From the NCBI RefSeq assembly GCF_900183385.1, contig NZ_FXUT01000011.1, positions 1 to 57,618 on the forward strand: 57,618 bases of DNA, given 5' to 3'. This stretch comes from Listeria costaricensis (lineage in GTDB: Bacteria; Bacillota; Bacilli; Lactobacillales; Listeriaceae). Shown here one piece after another: positions 18,754 through 29,651 of the stretch (positions are counted from its first letter, which is position 1; each line of letters begins with the position of its first letter). Below the pieces are notes generated by a model. That model saw only the letters and a program-made list of their open reading frames with translations, had not been told where the DNA came from and did not search any database. Both the position numbers and the translations under genes were made by a program.

Positions 18754-20412
18754 ATGAATGAAAAGGAAGGAACTGTGAAGAAACGCGGATTTAAATGGTT
18801 ATTTGTAACTTTTGTTGTAGGAGTCATATGTTTGATGACACTTCCAATGAAGACGAGTGCGGCAGGAACGTGGTTGTATACTGAAATGGATGGGAACCAG
18901 CCTTTTGTTGATAGTGTAGTTGTTAGCTATAATGAGGAATATGGGGCAAATTTGACGGAAGCTGATATTACATTGACGCAGTTGCAGCAGATTCACACGC
19001 TTGTTTTGCAGTCGGGCGTAACAGCGATTCCTAATAAAGTGACAGATATGAGCAATTTGACGACGTTGGATGCTGCAGGCATAGGGATGAGTGAAATTCC
19101 TGAAATCGTTGGGGAGCTTGATACACTGACGGAGTTAAACTGGAATCAAAATGGTCTGACGGCGTTTCCAGATGTCGCTTTTGAGTTGCCAAATTTAAAA
19201 CGATTAGAAATAAATGGTGGGACAATTAGTGAGATTCCAAAAGAGATTACGCAGCTTTCGGGAACTTTAGAAGAGCTGGATATTCGTTTCGATCAACTTG
19301 TAACGCTTCCAGAAGAAATTTTTACGACTTCTCCATGGGGATCTAGAAGTGCTTTGGAGCTCTTGACGCAGGATAACCAACTTGTGTCGGATGTTCCTGC
19401 GGTGAATTTAGATGATTTTAACCAAGGAAATAATTTATTGGAACATGCAACAACGAGTTATCAACAGCAGGATCAGCTGATTTATACAGGAGATCCGATT
19501 ACGGTAAAGGTAGGAGACAATTTTAACCAGATGACACCGGATAAAGCTTCATTAGGGTTAAGATCAGGCCGGGATTTATTTGCTAGTCATGAATTTGTCT
19601 ATTATGATGACGGCAGTGATCCGCATATTCAAAATGGTGTGGCTACTGAGCTTGGGGATGCTGAAATTACAATCAAAAGCGCCTTTTCTACAACGACAAA
19701 TCCGTATGCCAAAGTGAAGGTGCCGGTTCGAATTGTGGAAGCTCCTCCTGTAGAAACCGGTAAGGTGATTGTGACTTATAAGGATGAAGATGGCAATGTG
19801 CTAGCGCCGCCAACAGAGATGACTGGCGAAGTCGGCGAACCGTATCTGACTGAGGCCAAGGAGATTCAAGGCTATCATTTGGTTGGGATTGAACCAAGTG
19901 CATCAGGCTTTTATAAGGCAGAACCACAGCTCGTTCAATATGTGTATCAGAAGGATTCCGCGCCAGTGATGTCGACTGTGACCGTTCATTATCAGGATGC
20001 ATTTGGCAATCAAATTGCGCCTTCTGATGTCTTGACAGGTAATGTCGGGGATGCGTATACAACAAGTCCAAAAACGATCAATGGATATGTGCTGCAGGGG
20101 ATGCCGGCCAATGCAACGGGTGAATATCTTGCAGATCCGCAGACAGTAATCTATGTGTATGATAAAGAAGATAATGTGATACCAAGTCCAAGTCCGGATG
20201 ATAATAATGGTGGTATTCCGCCGACAGAGGGGACTGGAACGGACAGCTTAGTTGTAACTGCTGGTTCAACTCCGTCAGTGCAAGGAAAAATGATGTCTCA
20301 ATCAAGTGAGGCACAATTACCAGCAACTGGTGATGCGTCTAGTACTGGGCTGCCATTACTGGGAGGACTGCTTGCTTTAACTGGTGCATGGGTTTTGAGT
20401 CGTAGAAAATGA
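18754..20412 (+). CDS. LPXTG surface protein with leucine-rich repeats and two MucBP domains
   Basis: A secreted protein predicted to be sortase-anchored to peptidoglycan. The 552-residue sequence has a signal peptide (hydrophobic helix about 14-33, likely cleavage after TSAA), irregular leucine-rich repeats (about 70-205, with LTTLDAAG, LTELNWNQNGL and LEELDI units), a linker, two MucBP-like repeats (about 333-396 and 407-470, each with VTYKDEDG/VHYQDAFG starts), a Pro/Gly-rich stretch, and LPATG at about 522 followed by a hydrophobic tail and SRRK. This is the internalin/adhesin style of Listeria, but it is not a recognised inl gene. A GTG at 18775 is an alternative start. It stands alone between rplL and rsmC. 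Confidence 0.88.
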   Translation: MNEKEGTVKKRGFKWLFVTFVVGVICLMTLPMKTSAAGTWLYTEMDGNQPFVDSVVVSYNEEYGANLTEADITLTQLQQIHTLVLQSGVTAIPNKVTDMSNLTTLDAAGIGMSEIPEIVGELDTLTELNWNQNGLTAFPDVAFELPNLKRLEINGGTISEIPKEITQLSGTLEELDIRFDQLVTLPEEIFTTSPWGSRSALELLTQDNQLVSDVPAVNLDDFNQGNNLLEHATTSYQQQDQLIYTGDPITVKVGDNFNQMTPDKASLGLRSGRDLFASHEFVYYDDGSDPHIQNGVATELGDAEITIKSAFSTTTNPYAKVKVPVRIVEAPPVETGKVIVTYKDEDGNVLAPPTEMTGEVGEPYLTEAKEIQGYHLVGIEPSASGFYKAEPQLVQYVYQKDSAPVMSTVTVHYQDAFGNQIAPSDVLTGNVGDAYTTSPKTINGYVLQGMPANATGEYLADPQTVIYVYDKEDNVIPSPSPDDNNGGIPPTEGTGTDSLVVTAGSTPSVQGKMMSQSSEAQLPATGDASSTGLPLLGGLLALTGAWVLSRRK

Positions 20413-20482
20413 CTGATCGACAAGTGTAATCTCCTCGCTTTTATGTTAAAATGACAAAGATTGGCGAGGGAGGCAGAAAAAG

Positions 20483-21082
20483 TTGGATCATTATTATACG
20501 AATAATCAAGATGCCAAACATGATCGAAAGCGTTTTTCGTTTACGCTTAAAGGGGCGGCATTTACTTTTATTAGCGATGCAGGGGTCTTTTCAAAAAATA
20601 CAGTCGACTTTGGCTCGCGACTCTTGGTGGAAAAGTTTAGGATGGAGCGGGTGGCTAAGCGGTTTTTAGATGTGGGGTGTGGCTATGGGCCGATCGGACT
20701 GGCGGTAGCGAGAGTCTATCCCGATGTGCAGGTCGATATGGTGGATGTCAATCTTCGAGCTGTGGAACTTGCAAAGGAAAACGCGGCGCTGAACCAAATC
20801 GACAATGTGGAAATTTTTGAAAGCTCCATTTATGAAAAGGTCGACCGGGTCGATTATGATGCGATTTTGAGCAATCCGCCAATTCGGGCCGGGAAAGTGG
20901 TCGTTCATCGGATTTTAAGCGAGGCGCATGACCATTTGGCGGCTCAAGGAGAGCTTTGGATTGTGATTCAGAAAAAGCAGGGCGGCCCGTCTGCGGCTGC
21001 CAAAATGGAAGAAGTCTTTGGCAATGTTGAAACGGTTGCTAAAGATAAAGGTTACTACATTTATCGAAGTATCAAAGAATGA
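20483..21082 (+). CDS. rsmC: RsmC-like class I SAM methyltransferase (16S rRNA m2G1207 type)
   Basis: The 199-residue protein has the SAM-binding motif LDVGCGYGPIG (about 62-72) and the N6/N2-guanine motif NPPI (131-134), as in RsmC, which methylates G1207 of 16S rRNA. It is the short single-domain Firmicute form. Start TTG 20483 follows GGGAGG by 8 nt. In Listeria a homologue sits just upstream of rpoB, as here. The exact base modified is inferred from the family. Confidence 0.85.
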   Translation: MDHYYTNNQDAKHDRKRFSFTLKGAAFTFISDAGVFSKNTVDFGSRLLVEKFRMERVAKRFLDVGCGYGPIGLAVARVYPDVQVDMVDVNLRAVELAKENAALNQIDNVEIFESSIYEKVDRVDYDAILSNPPIRAGKVVVHRILSEAHDHLAAQGELWIVIQKKQGGPSAAAKMEEVFGNVETVAKDKGYYIYRSIKE

Positions 21083-21089
21083 GTTGAAA

Positions 21090-21121
21090 GGCTGGGCAGC
21101 AATTTGCTGTCTGGCTTTTTT
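21090..21121 (+). terminator. rsmC terminator
   Basis: GCTGGGCAGC (21091-21100) pairs, with wobbles, with GCTGTCTGGC (21106-21115), followed by six T. Confidence 0.75.
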
Positions 21122-21134
21122 ATATAGAAAAACA

Positions 21135-21163
21135 TTGACATGGTTGCCTGATTGTAGTATTAT
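21135..21163 (+). promoter_or_regulatory. rpoB-rpoC promoter
   Basis: Perfect TTGACA (21135-21140), 17-bp spacer, TATTAT (21158-21163). It would give a leader of about 450 nt before rpoB. Confidence 0.7.
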
Positions 21164-21169
21164 AATATA

Positions 21170-21618
21170 ATGCCAAAAGAATCTATACTGCTGATCAAGT
21201 GCCCAATTTTAAGACAATTATGTTACGAGAAATGAAGCGGTTGCAAGCAGTTGCGGCGAAATAATGACAATGGATGTGGTTTTCAAATGCCGATTTTGAT
21301 AATCGGTTACTGACACTTTGAAGAATAATTTTTCAATAGTTTCAGACATGATGAAATCCGCTTTCTTTTTGTCCAAAAACGTCTGTAGATTACTTTTCAA
21401 GTTCCACTTTTTAGATAGCTGGATGTTTTCCAGAAGTGCTGGAAGAATGAGGTAGAAGGAAACTTTTGATAGACGGTGTTTAAGCCAGTTGGGATTCGTG
21501 ATCCTGCTTGCTGCGAGCGTCTTAAACTCCGGGTGCGGGAGGTTCCACTGCTTTTTACGTCTGCTGTTCACAGAAAGTGTGCTTATAAATTTTATACTAT
21601 TTTTGAGGGGTGAAGAGT
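21170..21618 (+). other. Long untranslated leader of rpoB
   Basis: About 450 nt between the promoter and the rpoB start hold no gene I can support. Base composition is mixed and several short inverted repeats are present, but I recognise no named leader family. A 117-codon frame on the minus strand (21218-21571) matches no family known to me. Confidence 0.5.
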
Positions 21619-24600
21619 TTGTCAGGACATGTTGTACAATATGGCAGACACCGCAAACGCAGAAGCTTTGCGCGTATTAGTGAAGTTTTAGAACTGCCGA
21701 ATCTGATTGAAATCCAAACAGCTTCTTATCAGTGGTTCCTAGATGAGGGCTTACGAGAAATGTTCCGTGATATTTCGCCAATTGAGGATTTTGCGGGCAA
21801 TCTTTCGCTGGAATTCATTGATTATGATTTGGGCGAACCGAAATACTCCGTAGAAGAATCCAAAAACCGTGACGCTAACTATGCGGCACCGCTTCGTGTG
21901 AAATTGCGTCTGATCAACAAAGAAACAGGCGAAGTAAAAGACCAAGAAGTTTTCATGGGCGACTTCCCACTGATGACTGAAATGGGTACGTTTATTATCA
22001 ATGGGGCAGAACGTGTTATCGTTTCCCAATTGGTGCGTTCTCCAGGTGTCTACTTCAATGATAAGATCGACAAGAACGGTAAAAAAGGTTTTGGCTCGAC
22101 GGTTATTCCGAACCGCGGGGCATGGCTTGAATATGAAACGGATGCAAAAGATGTTGTACACGTTCGTATCGACCGTACACGTAAGTTGCCAGTAACGGTT
22201 CTGCTTCGTGCGCTGGGCTTTGGTTCGGATCAGGAAATCCTTGAACTTATTGGGGACAATGATTACCTGCGCAACACACTTGAGAAAGACAATACGGATA
22301 ATGCTGCTAAAGCACTCCTTGAAATTTACGAACGTCTGCGCCCAGGTGAGCCACCAACAGTTGAGAATGCACGCAGCTTGCTGGTTTCTCGCTTCTTTGA
22401 TCCAAAACGCTATGATTTGGCAAGCGTTGGACGTTACAAAATCAATAAAAAACTTCACCTGAAAAACCGTTTGTTCAACCAAACGCTGGCTGAAACGCTG
22501 GTTGATCCTGAAACAGGTGAAATCATTGCATCGAAAGGCGACATTTTAGACCGTCGCAAACTCGATCAAATTATTCCTAATTTGGAAAACGGGGTAGGCT
22601 TCCGTACGCTTCGTCCAACTGATGGCGTGATGGAAGATGATGTTCTCGTTCAATCAATTAAAATTTATGCACCGGATGATGATGAAAAAGTAATCAATAT
22701 CATTGGGAATGCATATATTGAAGAAAATGTGAAGCATGTGACGCCTGCGGATATCGTGTCTTCCATCAGCTATTTCTTCAACTTGCTTCACGGCGTTGGC
22801 GACACAGATGACATTGACCACTTGGGTAACCGTCGTTTGCGTTCTGTCGGTGAGCTTTTGCAAAACCAATTCCGGATCGGGCTTTCCCGTATGGAGCGTG
22901 TGGTTCGTGAACGGATGTCCATTCAGGATATGAGCACGATCACACCGCAACAACTGATCAATATTCGCCCAGTTGTGGCTTCGATCAAAGAATTCTTCGG
23001 CAGCTCCCAGTTGTCGCAGTTCATGGATCAAACGAACCCACTTGGCGAATTGACGCATAAACGTCGTCTATCTGCACTCGGACCTGGTGGTTTGACGCGT
23101 GAACGTGCTGGTTATGAAGTTCGTGACGTTCACTATTCCCACTATGGCCGTATGTGTCCGATTGAAACGCCAGAGGGTCCGAATATCGGGCTGATCAACT
23201 CACTTTCTTCGTATGCGAAAGTGAATCGGTTTGGCTTTATTGAAACGCCTTACCGCCGTGTTGATCCTGAAACAAATCAAGTAACTGATATCATCGACTA
23301 TTTGACAGCCGATGAAGAAGATAATTATGTAGTAGCCCAAGCCAACTCGAAACTGGACGAAAATGGCGCCTTTATTGAAGAGGAAGTCATGGCTCGTTTC
23401 CGTTCTGAAAACTTGGCTGTAGGAAAAGAACGCGTCGATTACATGGACGTATCGCCGAAACAGGTTGTATCGGTTGCGACAGCATGTATTCCGTTCCTTG
23501 AAAATGACGATAGTAACCGTGCCTTGATGGGTGCCAACATGCAACGTCAAGCTGTTCCGCTTATGCATCCGGAAGCTCCGTTTGTTGGAACTGGTATGGA
23601 ACACGTATCTGCGAAAGACTCCGGTGCTGCTGTAACGGCTAAGCATGACGGAATCGTTGAACACGTGGAAGCTAGAGAAATCTGGGTTCGTCGCGTTTCG
23701 GTAGTGGACGGCAAAGAAGTAACTGGCGGAATCGACAAATATACCTTGCGTAAATTTGTTCGTTCCAACCAAGGGACTTGTTATAACCAACGTCCGAATG
23801 TAGCAGAAGGAGATCGCGTTGTAAAAGGTGAAATCCTTGGTAACGGTCCTTCCATGGATCAAGGGGAATTGGCACTTGGTCGTAACGTGCTAGTGGCCTT
23901 CATGACATGGGATGGTTACAACTATGAGGATGCGATCATCATGAGCGAACGTCTGGTCAAAGATGATGTCTATACATCCATTCATATTGAAGAATTTGAA
24001 TCAGAAGCTCGTGATACAAAACTCGGACCTGAAGAAATGACACGTGATATTCCAAACGTCGGCGAGGATGCGCTTCGTGACCTTGATGAACGCGGAATTA
24101 TCCGTATCGGTGCAGAAGTAAAAGATAACGACTTGCTGGTTGGTAAAGTAACGCCAAAAGGTGTGACTGAGCTGACTGCTGAAGAACGTTTGCTGCACGC
24201 CATCTTTGGTGAAAAAGCACGTGAAGTTCGTGATACTTCGCTTCGTGTTCCTCACGGCGGCGGCGGTATCGTGCTGGACGTGAAAATCTTTACGCGTGAA
24301 GCTGGCGACGAATTGCCACCAGGCGTAAACCAACTTGTTCGTGTTTATATCGTACAAAAACGTAAAATCCATGAAGGGGATAAAATGGCCGGTCGTCACG
24401 GAAATAAAGGGGTTATCTCCCGTATTCTTCCGGAAGAGGACATGCCGTTTATGCCAGATGGTACACCGGTCGACATCATGCTTAATCCACTAGGGGTACC
24501 TTCGCGGATGAATATTGGACAAGTGCTCGAGCTTCATTTAGGTATGGCGGCTCGTAAACTGGGTATCCATGTTGCAACGCCGGTATTCGATGGTGCGAAT

Positions 24601-25164
24601 GATAAAGATGTCTGGAGCACAGTTGAAGAAGCTGGTATGGCGCGCGATGCCAAAACGATTCTTTATGATGGACGTACAGGTGAGCCGTTTGATAACCGCG
24701 TTTCTGTTGGTGTCATGTATATGATTAAACTTGCTCACATGGTTGACGACAAATTGCATGCTCGTTCAACTGGACCATACTCGCTTGTTACACAACAACC
24801 ACTTGGAGGTAAAGCTCAATTTGGTGGACAACGTTTTGGGGAAATGGAAGTATGGGCACTGGAAGCTTATGGTGCCGCTTATACACTTCAAGAAATCCTG
24901 ACGATCAAGTCCGATGATGTTGTAGGACGTGTGAAAACTTATGAAGCAATTGTGAAAGGTGAAAGTGTGCCGAAACCTGGCGTGCCGGAATCCTTCAAGG
25001 TACTGATTAAAGAGCTTCAAAGTTTAGGTATGGACGTGAAAATTCTGTCGGGTGATGAAGAAGAAATTGAATTACGCGACATGGATGATGACGACTTCTC
25101 CGGTCAAAATGATGCTTTCAACATTGTGAAACCAGAAGAAGCAACCACCGAGCAGGTTGATTAA
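21619..25164 (+). CDS. rpoB: DNA-directed RNA polymerase subunit beta
   Basis: The beta subunit forms half of the polymerase active cleft and the rifampicin pocket. The 1181-residue protein carries the rifampicin-resistance region ([21 protein letters not shown], intact wild type, near residue 460) and the C-terminal [28 protein letters not shown] signature. Start TTG 21619 follows GAGGGGTGA; the frame's upstream GTG would overlap that ribosome site, and Listeria RpoB starts MSGH. It is near-identical to Listeria RpoB as I know it. Cotranscribed with rpoC after a 150-nt gap. Confidence 0.98.
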   Translation: MSGHVVQYGRHRKRRSFARISEVLELPNLIEIQTASYQWFLDEGLREMFRDISPIEDFAGNLSLEFIDYDLGEPKYSVEESKNRDANYAAPLRVKLRLINKETGEVKDQEVFMGDFPLMTEMGTFIINGAERVIVSQLVRSPGVYFNDKIDKNGKKGFGSTVIPNRGAWLEYETDAKDVVHVRIDRTRKLPVTVLLRALGFGSDQEILELIGDNDYLRNTLEKDNTDNAAKALLEIYERLRPGEPPTVENARSLLVSRFFDPKRYDLASVGRYKINKKLHLKNRLFNQTLAETLVDPETGEIIASKGDILDRRKLDQIIPNLENGVGFRTLRPTDGVMEDDVLVQSIKIYAPDDDEKVINIIGNAYIEENVKHVTPADIVSSISYFFNLLHGVGDTDDIDHLGNRRLRSVGELLQNQFRIGLSRMERVVRERMSIQDMSTITPQQLINIRPVVASIKEFFGSSQLSQFMDQTNPLGELTHKRRLSALGPGGLTRERAGYEVRDVHYSHYGRMCPIETPEGPNIGLINSLSSYAKVNRFGFIETPYRRVDPETNQVTDIIDYLTADEEDNYVVAQANSKLDENGAFIEEEVMARFRSENLAVGKERVDYMDVSPKQVVSVATACIPFLENDDSNRALMGANMQRQAVPLMHPEAPFVGTGMEHVSAKDSGAAVTAKHDGIVEHVEAREIWVRRVSVVDGKEVTGGIDKYTLRKFVRSNQGTCYNQRPNVAEGDRVVKGEILGNGPSMDQGELALGRNVLVAFMTWDGYNYEDAIIMSERLVKDDVYTSIHIEEFESEARDTKLGPEEMTRDIPNVGEDALRDLDERGIIRIGAEVKDNDLLVGKVTPKGVTELTAEERLLHAIFGEKAREVRDTSLRVPHGGGGIVLDVKIFTREAGDELPPGVNQLVRVYIVQKRKIHEGDKMAGRHGNKGVISRILPEEDMPFMPDGTPVDIMLNPLGVPSRMNIGQVLELHLGMAARKLGIHVATPVFDGANDKDVWSTVEEAGMARDAKTILYDGRTGEPFDNRVSVGVMYMIKLAHMVDDKLHARSTGPYSLVTQQPLGGKAQFGGQRFGEMEVWALEAYGAAYTLQEILTIKSDDVVGRVKTYEAIVKGESVPKPGVPESFKVLIKELQSLGMDVKILSGDEEEIELRDMDDDDFSGQNDAFNIVKPEEATTEQVD

Positions 25165-25314
25165 CCCGCCCGATTTAAATCACTCCAATAAATCAAGTAA
25201 CTTTTAAGAAGTTAAGAATAAAGAGATCGTGGAAATATCGGGCAGAGTCGCGCTAGACAGATTGCGGCGCGGTCAGCCCGGCACGGTCATAATCAATAGT
25301 AGGAGGTTGGGCAC

Positions 25315-28300
25315 TTGATAGATGTTAATAATTTTGAGTATATGAAAATCGGTCTAGCATCTCCAGATAAGATTCGTTCATGGTCGCATGGTGAAGTGAA
25401 AAAACCGGAAACCATCAACTACAGAACGCTCAAACCGGAACGTGACGGCTTGTTCTGTGAACGTATTTTTGGACCAATGAAAGACTGGGAATGTTCATGC
25501 GGGAAATACAAACGTGTGCGCTATAAAGGCGTTGTTTGTGACCGTTGCGGCGTTGAAGTAACGAAATCCAAGGTTCGTCGTGAACGCATGGGACATATTG
25601 AGCTTGCCGCACCAGTTTCGCATATTTGGTATTTCAAAGGTATTCCAAGCCGGATGGGTCTAGTTCTTGACATGAGTCCTCGTGCCCTAGAGGAAGTTAT
25701 CTACTTCGCATCGTATGTAGTAACAGAACCTGGTGACACACCGCTTGAGAAAAAACAATTGTTGTCTGAGAAAGAATATCGTGTGTACCGCGAAAAATAT
25801 AACAAAGGTTTCCAAGCCGGCATGGGTGCAGAAGCGATTAAACGTCTGCTTTCTGACATCAATCTGGAAAAAGAAACAAATGATCTGAAAGAAGAACTGA
25901 AAACAGCGCAAGGTCAACGTCGTACGCGTGCGATTCGTCGTCTTGAAGTGATGGAAGCATTCCGCAACTCTGGTAATGAACCAAGCTGGATGATTCTTGA
26001 TGTGCTGCCAGTTATTCCGCCAGAGCTTCGTCCAATGGTCCAACTTGAAGGTGGCCGTTTTGCGACGAGTGACTTGAATGACTTGTACCGTCGTGTTATC
26101 AACCGGAACAACCGTTTGAAACGTCTGCTTGACTTGGGCGCTCCAAACATTATCGTTCAGAATGAAAAACGGATGCTGCAGGAAGCAGTCGATGCTTTGA
26201 TCGATAATGGCCGTCGTGGTCGTCCTGTAACAGGTCCTGGTAACCGTCCGCTTAAATCTCTTTCGCACATGCTGAAAGGGAAACAAGGTCGTTTCCGTCA
26301 AAACTTGCTTGGTAAACGTGTCGACTATTCGGGTCGTTCGGTTATCGTCGTAGGTCCAAACTTGAAAATGTACCAATGTGGTCTTCCAAAAGAAATGGCG
26401 CTTGAATTATTCAAACCATTTGTAATGAAAGAGCTTGTTGGCCGTGGTCTTGCCCATAATATCAAGAGTGCAAAACGTAAAATTGAACGCATGGCACCGG
26501 AAATTTGGGACGTGCTGGAAGAAGTCATTCGTGAGCATCCGGTTCTTCTAAACCGTGCCCCTACGCTTCACAGACTGGGTATCCAAGCTTTTGAACCAAC
26601 ACTTGTTGAAGGTCGCGCGATTCGTCTTCACCCGCTCGTATGTACGGCTTACAATGCCGACTTTGATGGTGACCAAATGGCGGTCCACGTACCACTTTCA
26701 GCAGAAGCACAAGCAGAAGCTCGTATTTTAATGCTGGCTGCGCAAAACATTTTGAATCCAAAAGATGGTAAACCGGTAGTAACGCCTTCCCAAGATATGG
26801 TGCTTGGTAACTACTATCTGACACTTGAACGTGAAAATGCGGTCGGTGAAGGTACGATCTTTAAGGATATTAATGAAGCGCTTCTTGCTTATCAAAACGG
26901 TTATGTGCATCTGCATTCTCGTATTGCGGTTTATGCGGGTTCCATCCCGAACGAACGCTTTACAGATGAAGAGCGCAAACAACTGCTTATTACGACTGTA
27001 GGTAAACTTGTTTTCAATACGATCTTGCCAACATCGTTCCCTTATATCAATGAACCGACAAAATATAACTTGGAAATCGAAACACCGAAGAAATATTTTG
27101 TGGATACAACGACGGATGTCAAAGCGCATATTGCTGAACAGCCACTTGTTGATCCATTCAAGAAAAAAATTCTTGGAAATATCATTGCGGAAGTCTTCAA
27201 ACGGTTCCACATCACTGAAACATCGAAAATGCTTGACCGTATGAAAGACCTTGGCTTTAAGATTTCGACTAAAGCTGGTATCACAGTAGGGATTGCCGAT
27301 ATTTTGACCCTTACTGAGAAGCACGAAATTCTTGAAAAAGCACATGATACAGTTGAAAAAATTACGAAACAATTCCGTCGCGGTTTAATTACCGATGATG
27401 AAAGATACGAACGTGTAATTGCCGTCTGGAATGCAGCGAAAGATGAGATTCAAGGCAAACTGATCTTGAGTTTGGAACGTTTGAATCCAATCTTCATGAT
27501 GCAGGACTCCGGTGCTCGTGGTAACATTTCCAACTTTACACAGCTTGCCGGTATGCGTGGTCTGATGGCTGACCCATCTGGCCGTATCGTAGAACTTCCA
27601 ATCACATCGAACTTCCGTGAAGGTCTGACTGTCCTCGAGTACTTTATTTCGACTCACGGTGCGCGTAAAGGTTTGACCGATACCGCCCTTAAGACAGCCG
27701 ATTCCGGTTACTTGACTCGTCGTCTGGTTGATGTTGCCCAAGATGTCATCATTCGTGAAGACGATTGTGGAACTGACCGCGGACTGACAATCAAAGCAAT
27801 CAAGGAAGGCACAGAAATCATCGAGCCGCTTGAAGAACGTTTGGAAGGTCGTTATGCACGTAAGACGATTCGCCATCCAGAAACAGGCGACGTGATTGTG
27901 GCTGAAAATGAATTGATCACAGAGCCAATCGCTCAACAAATCGTGAATGCTGGGATTGAAGAAGTTTCGATTCGTTCCGCGTTCACATGTAATACAAAAC
28001 ACGGCGTATGTAAAAAATGTTATGGTAAAAACTTGGCGACAGGTACAGAGGTCGAAGTTGGGGAAGCAGTTGGTATTATTGCGGCTCAATCGATCGGGGA
28101 ACCAGGTACACAGCTTACCATGCGTACGTTCCACACCGGTGGGGTTGCCGGAGACGATATCACACAGGGTCTTCCGCGTATTCAGGAAATCTTTGAAGCA
28201 CGGAATCCAAAAGGTCAAGCGACAATCACAGAGGTTGGCGGTGAAGTCGTTTCGATCGAAGAAGGACGTGATCGTGGCTTAGAAATCACTATCCAAGGTC

Positions 28301-28920
28301 AAGATGATCGTCGCAGCTACACAGTTCCTTATACAGCACGTCTTCGTGTTCAAGAAGGTTCTATTGTAGACCGCGGTGAAGCTTTGACAGAGGGTTCAAT
28401 CGATCCGAAAGCGTTGATCCGTGTGCGTGACGTATTGTCCGTTCAAGAATATCTGCTTGCTGAAGTACAAAAAGTTTACCGGATGCAAGGGGTAGAAATC
28501 GGCGATAAACACGTTGAAGTAATGGTACGTCAAATGTTGCGTAAGATCCGCGTGATGGACACTGGGGATACAGATATCCTTCCTGGTACGCTGATGGATA
28601 TTCATACGTTTACAGAAGCTAACCGTGATGCGATCTTGAATGGCATGCAGCCTGCAACAGGTCGTCCAGTCTTGCTGGGTATCACGAAAGCATCGCTTGA
28701 AACTGACAGCTTCTTGTCAGCCGCTTCCTTCCAAGAAACAACACGTGTCTTGACGGATGCAGCGATTAAAGGAAAACGTGATGAACTTCTAGGTCTGAAA
28801 GAAAACGTAATCCTTGGTAAACTGGTTCCAGCTGGTACAGGTATCAACCGTTACCGCAATCTGAAACCACAAGTCGTTTTGGATGACACAGAGGTATCCG
28901 AAGAAACAACGAATGCTTAA
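25315..28920 (+). CDS. rpoC: DNA-directed RNA polymerase subunit beta'
   Basis: The beta' subunit carries the catalytic NADFDGDQM magnesium site (near residue 447) and the N-terminal zinc finger (CSCGKYKR ... CDRCGVEV, about 60-80). The second zinc site [13 protein letters not shown] and the trigger-loop/bridge-helix segments are all present in the 1201-residue protein. Start TTG 25315 follows AGGAGG by 8 nt. It forms the rpoBC operon with rpoB and ends at a strong terminator. Confidence 0.98.
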   Translation: MIDVNNFEYMKIGLASPDKIRSWSHGEVKKPETINYRTLKPERDGLFCERIFGPMKDWECSCGKYKRVRYKGVVCDRCGVEVTKSKVRRERMGHIELAAPVSHIWYFKGIPSRMGLVLDMSPRALEEVIYFASYVVTEPGDTPLEKKQLLSEKEYRVYREKYNKGFQAGMGAEAIKRLLSDINLEKETNDLKEELKTAQGQRRTRAIRRLEVMEAFRNSGNEPSWMILDVLPVIPPELRPMVQLEGGRFATSDLNDLYRRVINRNNRLKRLLDLGAPNIIVQNEKRMLQEAVDALIDNGRRGRPVTGPGNRPLKSLSHMLKGKQGRFRQNLLGKRVDYSGRSVIVVGPNLKMYQCGLPKEMALELFKPFVMKELVGRGLAHNIKSAKRKIERMAPEIWDVLEEVIREHPVLLNRAPTLHRLGIQAFEPTLVEGRAIRLHPLVCTAYNADFDGDQMAVHVPLSAEAQAEARILMLAAQNILNPKDGKPVVTPSQDMVLGNYYLTLERENAVGEGTIFKDINEALLAYQNGYVHLHSRIAVYAGSIPNERFTDEERKQLLITTVGKLVFNTILPTSFPYINEPTKYNLEIETPKKYFVDTTTDVKAHIAEQPLVDPFKKKILGNIIAEVFKRFHITETSKMLDRMKDLGFKISTKAGITVGIADILTLTEKHEILEKAHDTVEKITKQFRRGLITDDERYERVIAVWNAAKDEIQGKLILSLERLNPIFMMQDSGARGNISNFTQLAGMRGLMADPSGRIVELPITSNFREGLTVLEYFISTHGARKGLTDTALKTADSGYLTRRLVDVAQDVIIREDDCGTDRGLTIKAIKEGTEIIEPLEERLEGRYARKTIRHPETGDVIVAENELITEPIAQQIVNAGIEEVSIRSAFTCNTKHGVCKKCYGKNLATGTEVEVGEAVGIIAAQSIGEPGTQLTMRTFHTGGVAGDDITQGLPRIQEIFEARNPKGQATITEVGGEVVSIEEGRDRGLEITIQGQDDRRSYTVPYTARLRVQEGSIVDRGEALTEGSIDPKALIRVRDVLSVQEYLLAEVQKVYRMQGVEIGDKHVEVMVRQMLRKIRVMDTGDTDILPGTLMDIHTFTEANRDAILNGMQPATGRPVLLGITKASLETDSFLSAASFQETTRVLTDAAIKGKRDELLGLKENVILGKLVPAGTGINRYRNLKPQVVLDDTEVSEETTNA

Positions 28921-28930
28921 TTAAATGATA

Positions 28931-28963
28931 AACAGATCCGCTTTCGGGCGGGTCTGTTTTTTT
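28931..28963 (+). terminator. rpoBC terminator
   Basis: 11-pair stem AACAGATCCGC/GCGGGTCTGTT (28931-28941 with 28948-28958) followed by a T-run. Confidence 0.93.
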
Positions 28964-29109
28964 CTGTCGACCGGAGATAATGTAAATTTGGCGGGGGATC
29001 GACAGAAATGCGAAATTGCTTGGGAGAGAAAGGGAGTGGAGGATTAGATAGAGAGTGAGGAGAGTTTGGAAGAGGAGGAAACTAGGATTTTTTGGAGGTC
29101 GACAGAAAA
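28960..29109. repeat. Inverted-repeat-bounded purine-rich segment before the CRISPR array
   Basis: A 13-bp perfect inverted repeat (TTTTCTGTCGACC at 28960-28972, GGTCGACAGAAAA at 29097-29109) bounds a ~150-bp stretch that is strongly purine-rich on the plus strand. A third copy of the core TCGACAGAAA lies inside at 28999-29008. No ORF is seen. The right copy supplies the -35 box of the array promoter. Function unknown. Confidence 0.7.
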
Positions 29110-29127
29110 TAGGTTTTGAGGTAAGAT
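29099..29127 (+). promoter_or_regulatory. Promoter of the rliB-like CRISPR array
   Basis: TCGACA (29099-29104), 17-bp spacer, TAAGAT (29122-29127). The predicted start near 29134 is about 18 nt before the first repeat, on the strand that also fits the repeat orientation. Confidence 0.55.
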
Positions 29128-29151
29128 GGGTGTGTGGGTTTGAGACGACGG

Positions 29152-29497
29152 GTTTAAATAGTCATTGTGAAATGTAAATAGCTTAGTCTATCAACATTCG
29201 CATCACATGAATAAAGTTTAAATAGTCATTGTGAAATGTAAATAATTCGTTAATTAATTCATTTAAACCGTCGCTATTGTTTAAATAGTCATTGTGAAAT
29301 GTAAATACTTCTTGCCCACTTTCACGTTCCTCAATGGTTTGTGTGTTTAAATAGTCATTGTGAAATGTAAATTTTGCTAGTAAGTTAAGGCTTGCGCAGC
29401 CATCATGTTTAAATAGTCATTGTGAAATGTGAATTTTAGTCAAGCCGGGAAGCGACACGGCGCGAAAGAATTTAAATAGTCAACATGAAATATAAGA
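29152..29497 (+). CRISPR. Orphan rliB-like CRISPR array, 6 repeats and 5 spacers
   Basis: A 28-nt repeat beginning GTTTAAATAGTC and ending ATTGTGAAATGTAAAT occurs at 29152-29179, 29216-29243, 29279-29306, 29345-29372, 29407-29434 (one change) and 29470-29497 (about seven changes). Spacers are 36, 35, 38, 34 and 35 nt. The last 16 nt match the Listeria rliB/type I-B repeat as I remember it. Decay at the right end agrees with a leader on the left, where a promoter is seen. No cas gene lies nearby. In L. monocytogenes the rliB array is cas-less, is transcribed and is processed by polynucleotide phosphorylase; here it lies downstream of rpoC. Confidence 0.93.
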
Positions 29498-29566
29498 TTC
29501 ATAGTCGTTAGTTGGCTGAAAGATTCTACGCATTCCGTTACAAGGCAATCGAATTTTCTAAAATAA

Positions 29567-29605
29567 CAAGATGTAATCGTTCTCTTTCAGAGCTGTTACA
29601 TCTTG
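29567..29605. repeat. Long dyad between the array and the sulfatase gene
   Basis: CAAGATGTAA (29567-29576) and TTACATCTTG (29596-29605) form a perfect 10-bp stem with a 19-nt interior that can itself pair (CTCT/AGAG). There is no clear T-run after it. It could end the array transcript weakly, or act as a regulator site or mRNA structure for the sulfatase gene 47 nt downstream. Confidence 0.55.
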
Positions 29606-29651
29606 CTAATTTAAATCTATCATCTGCTTTAACATCTAAGGAGGAGAAAAA

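Noticed and set aside
21218-21571. 117-codon minus-strand ORF in the rpoB leader
   Set aside because: No family recognised, no good ribosome site seen, and it lies antisense to the expected rpoB leader; kept only as a comment.
27385-28218. 277-codon minus-strand ORF inside rpoC
   Set aside because: Shadow frame opposite a highly conserved gene; its composition (rich in C, F, T, N) is typical of antisense reading.
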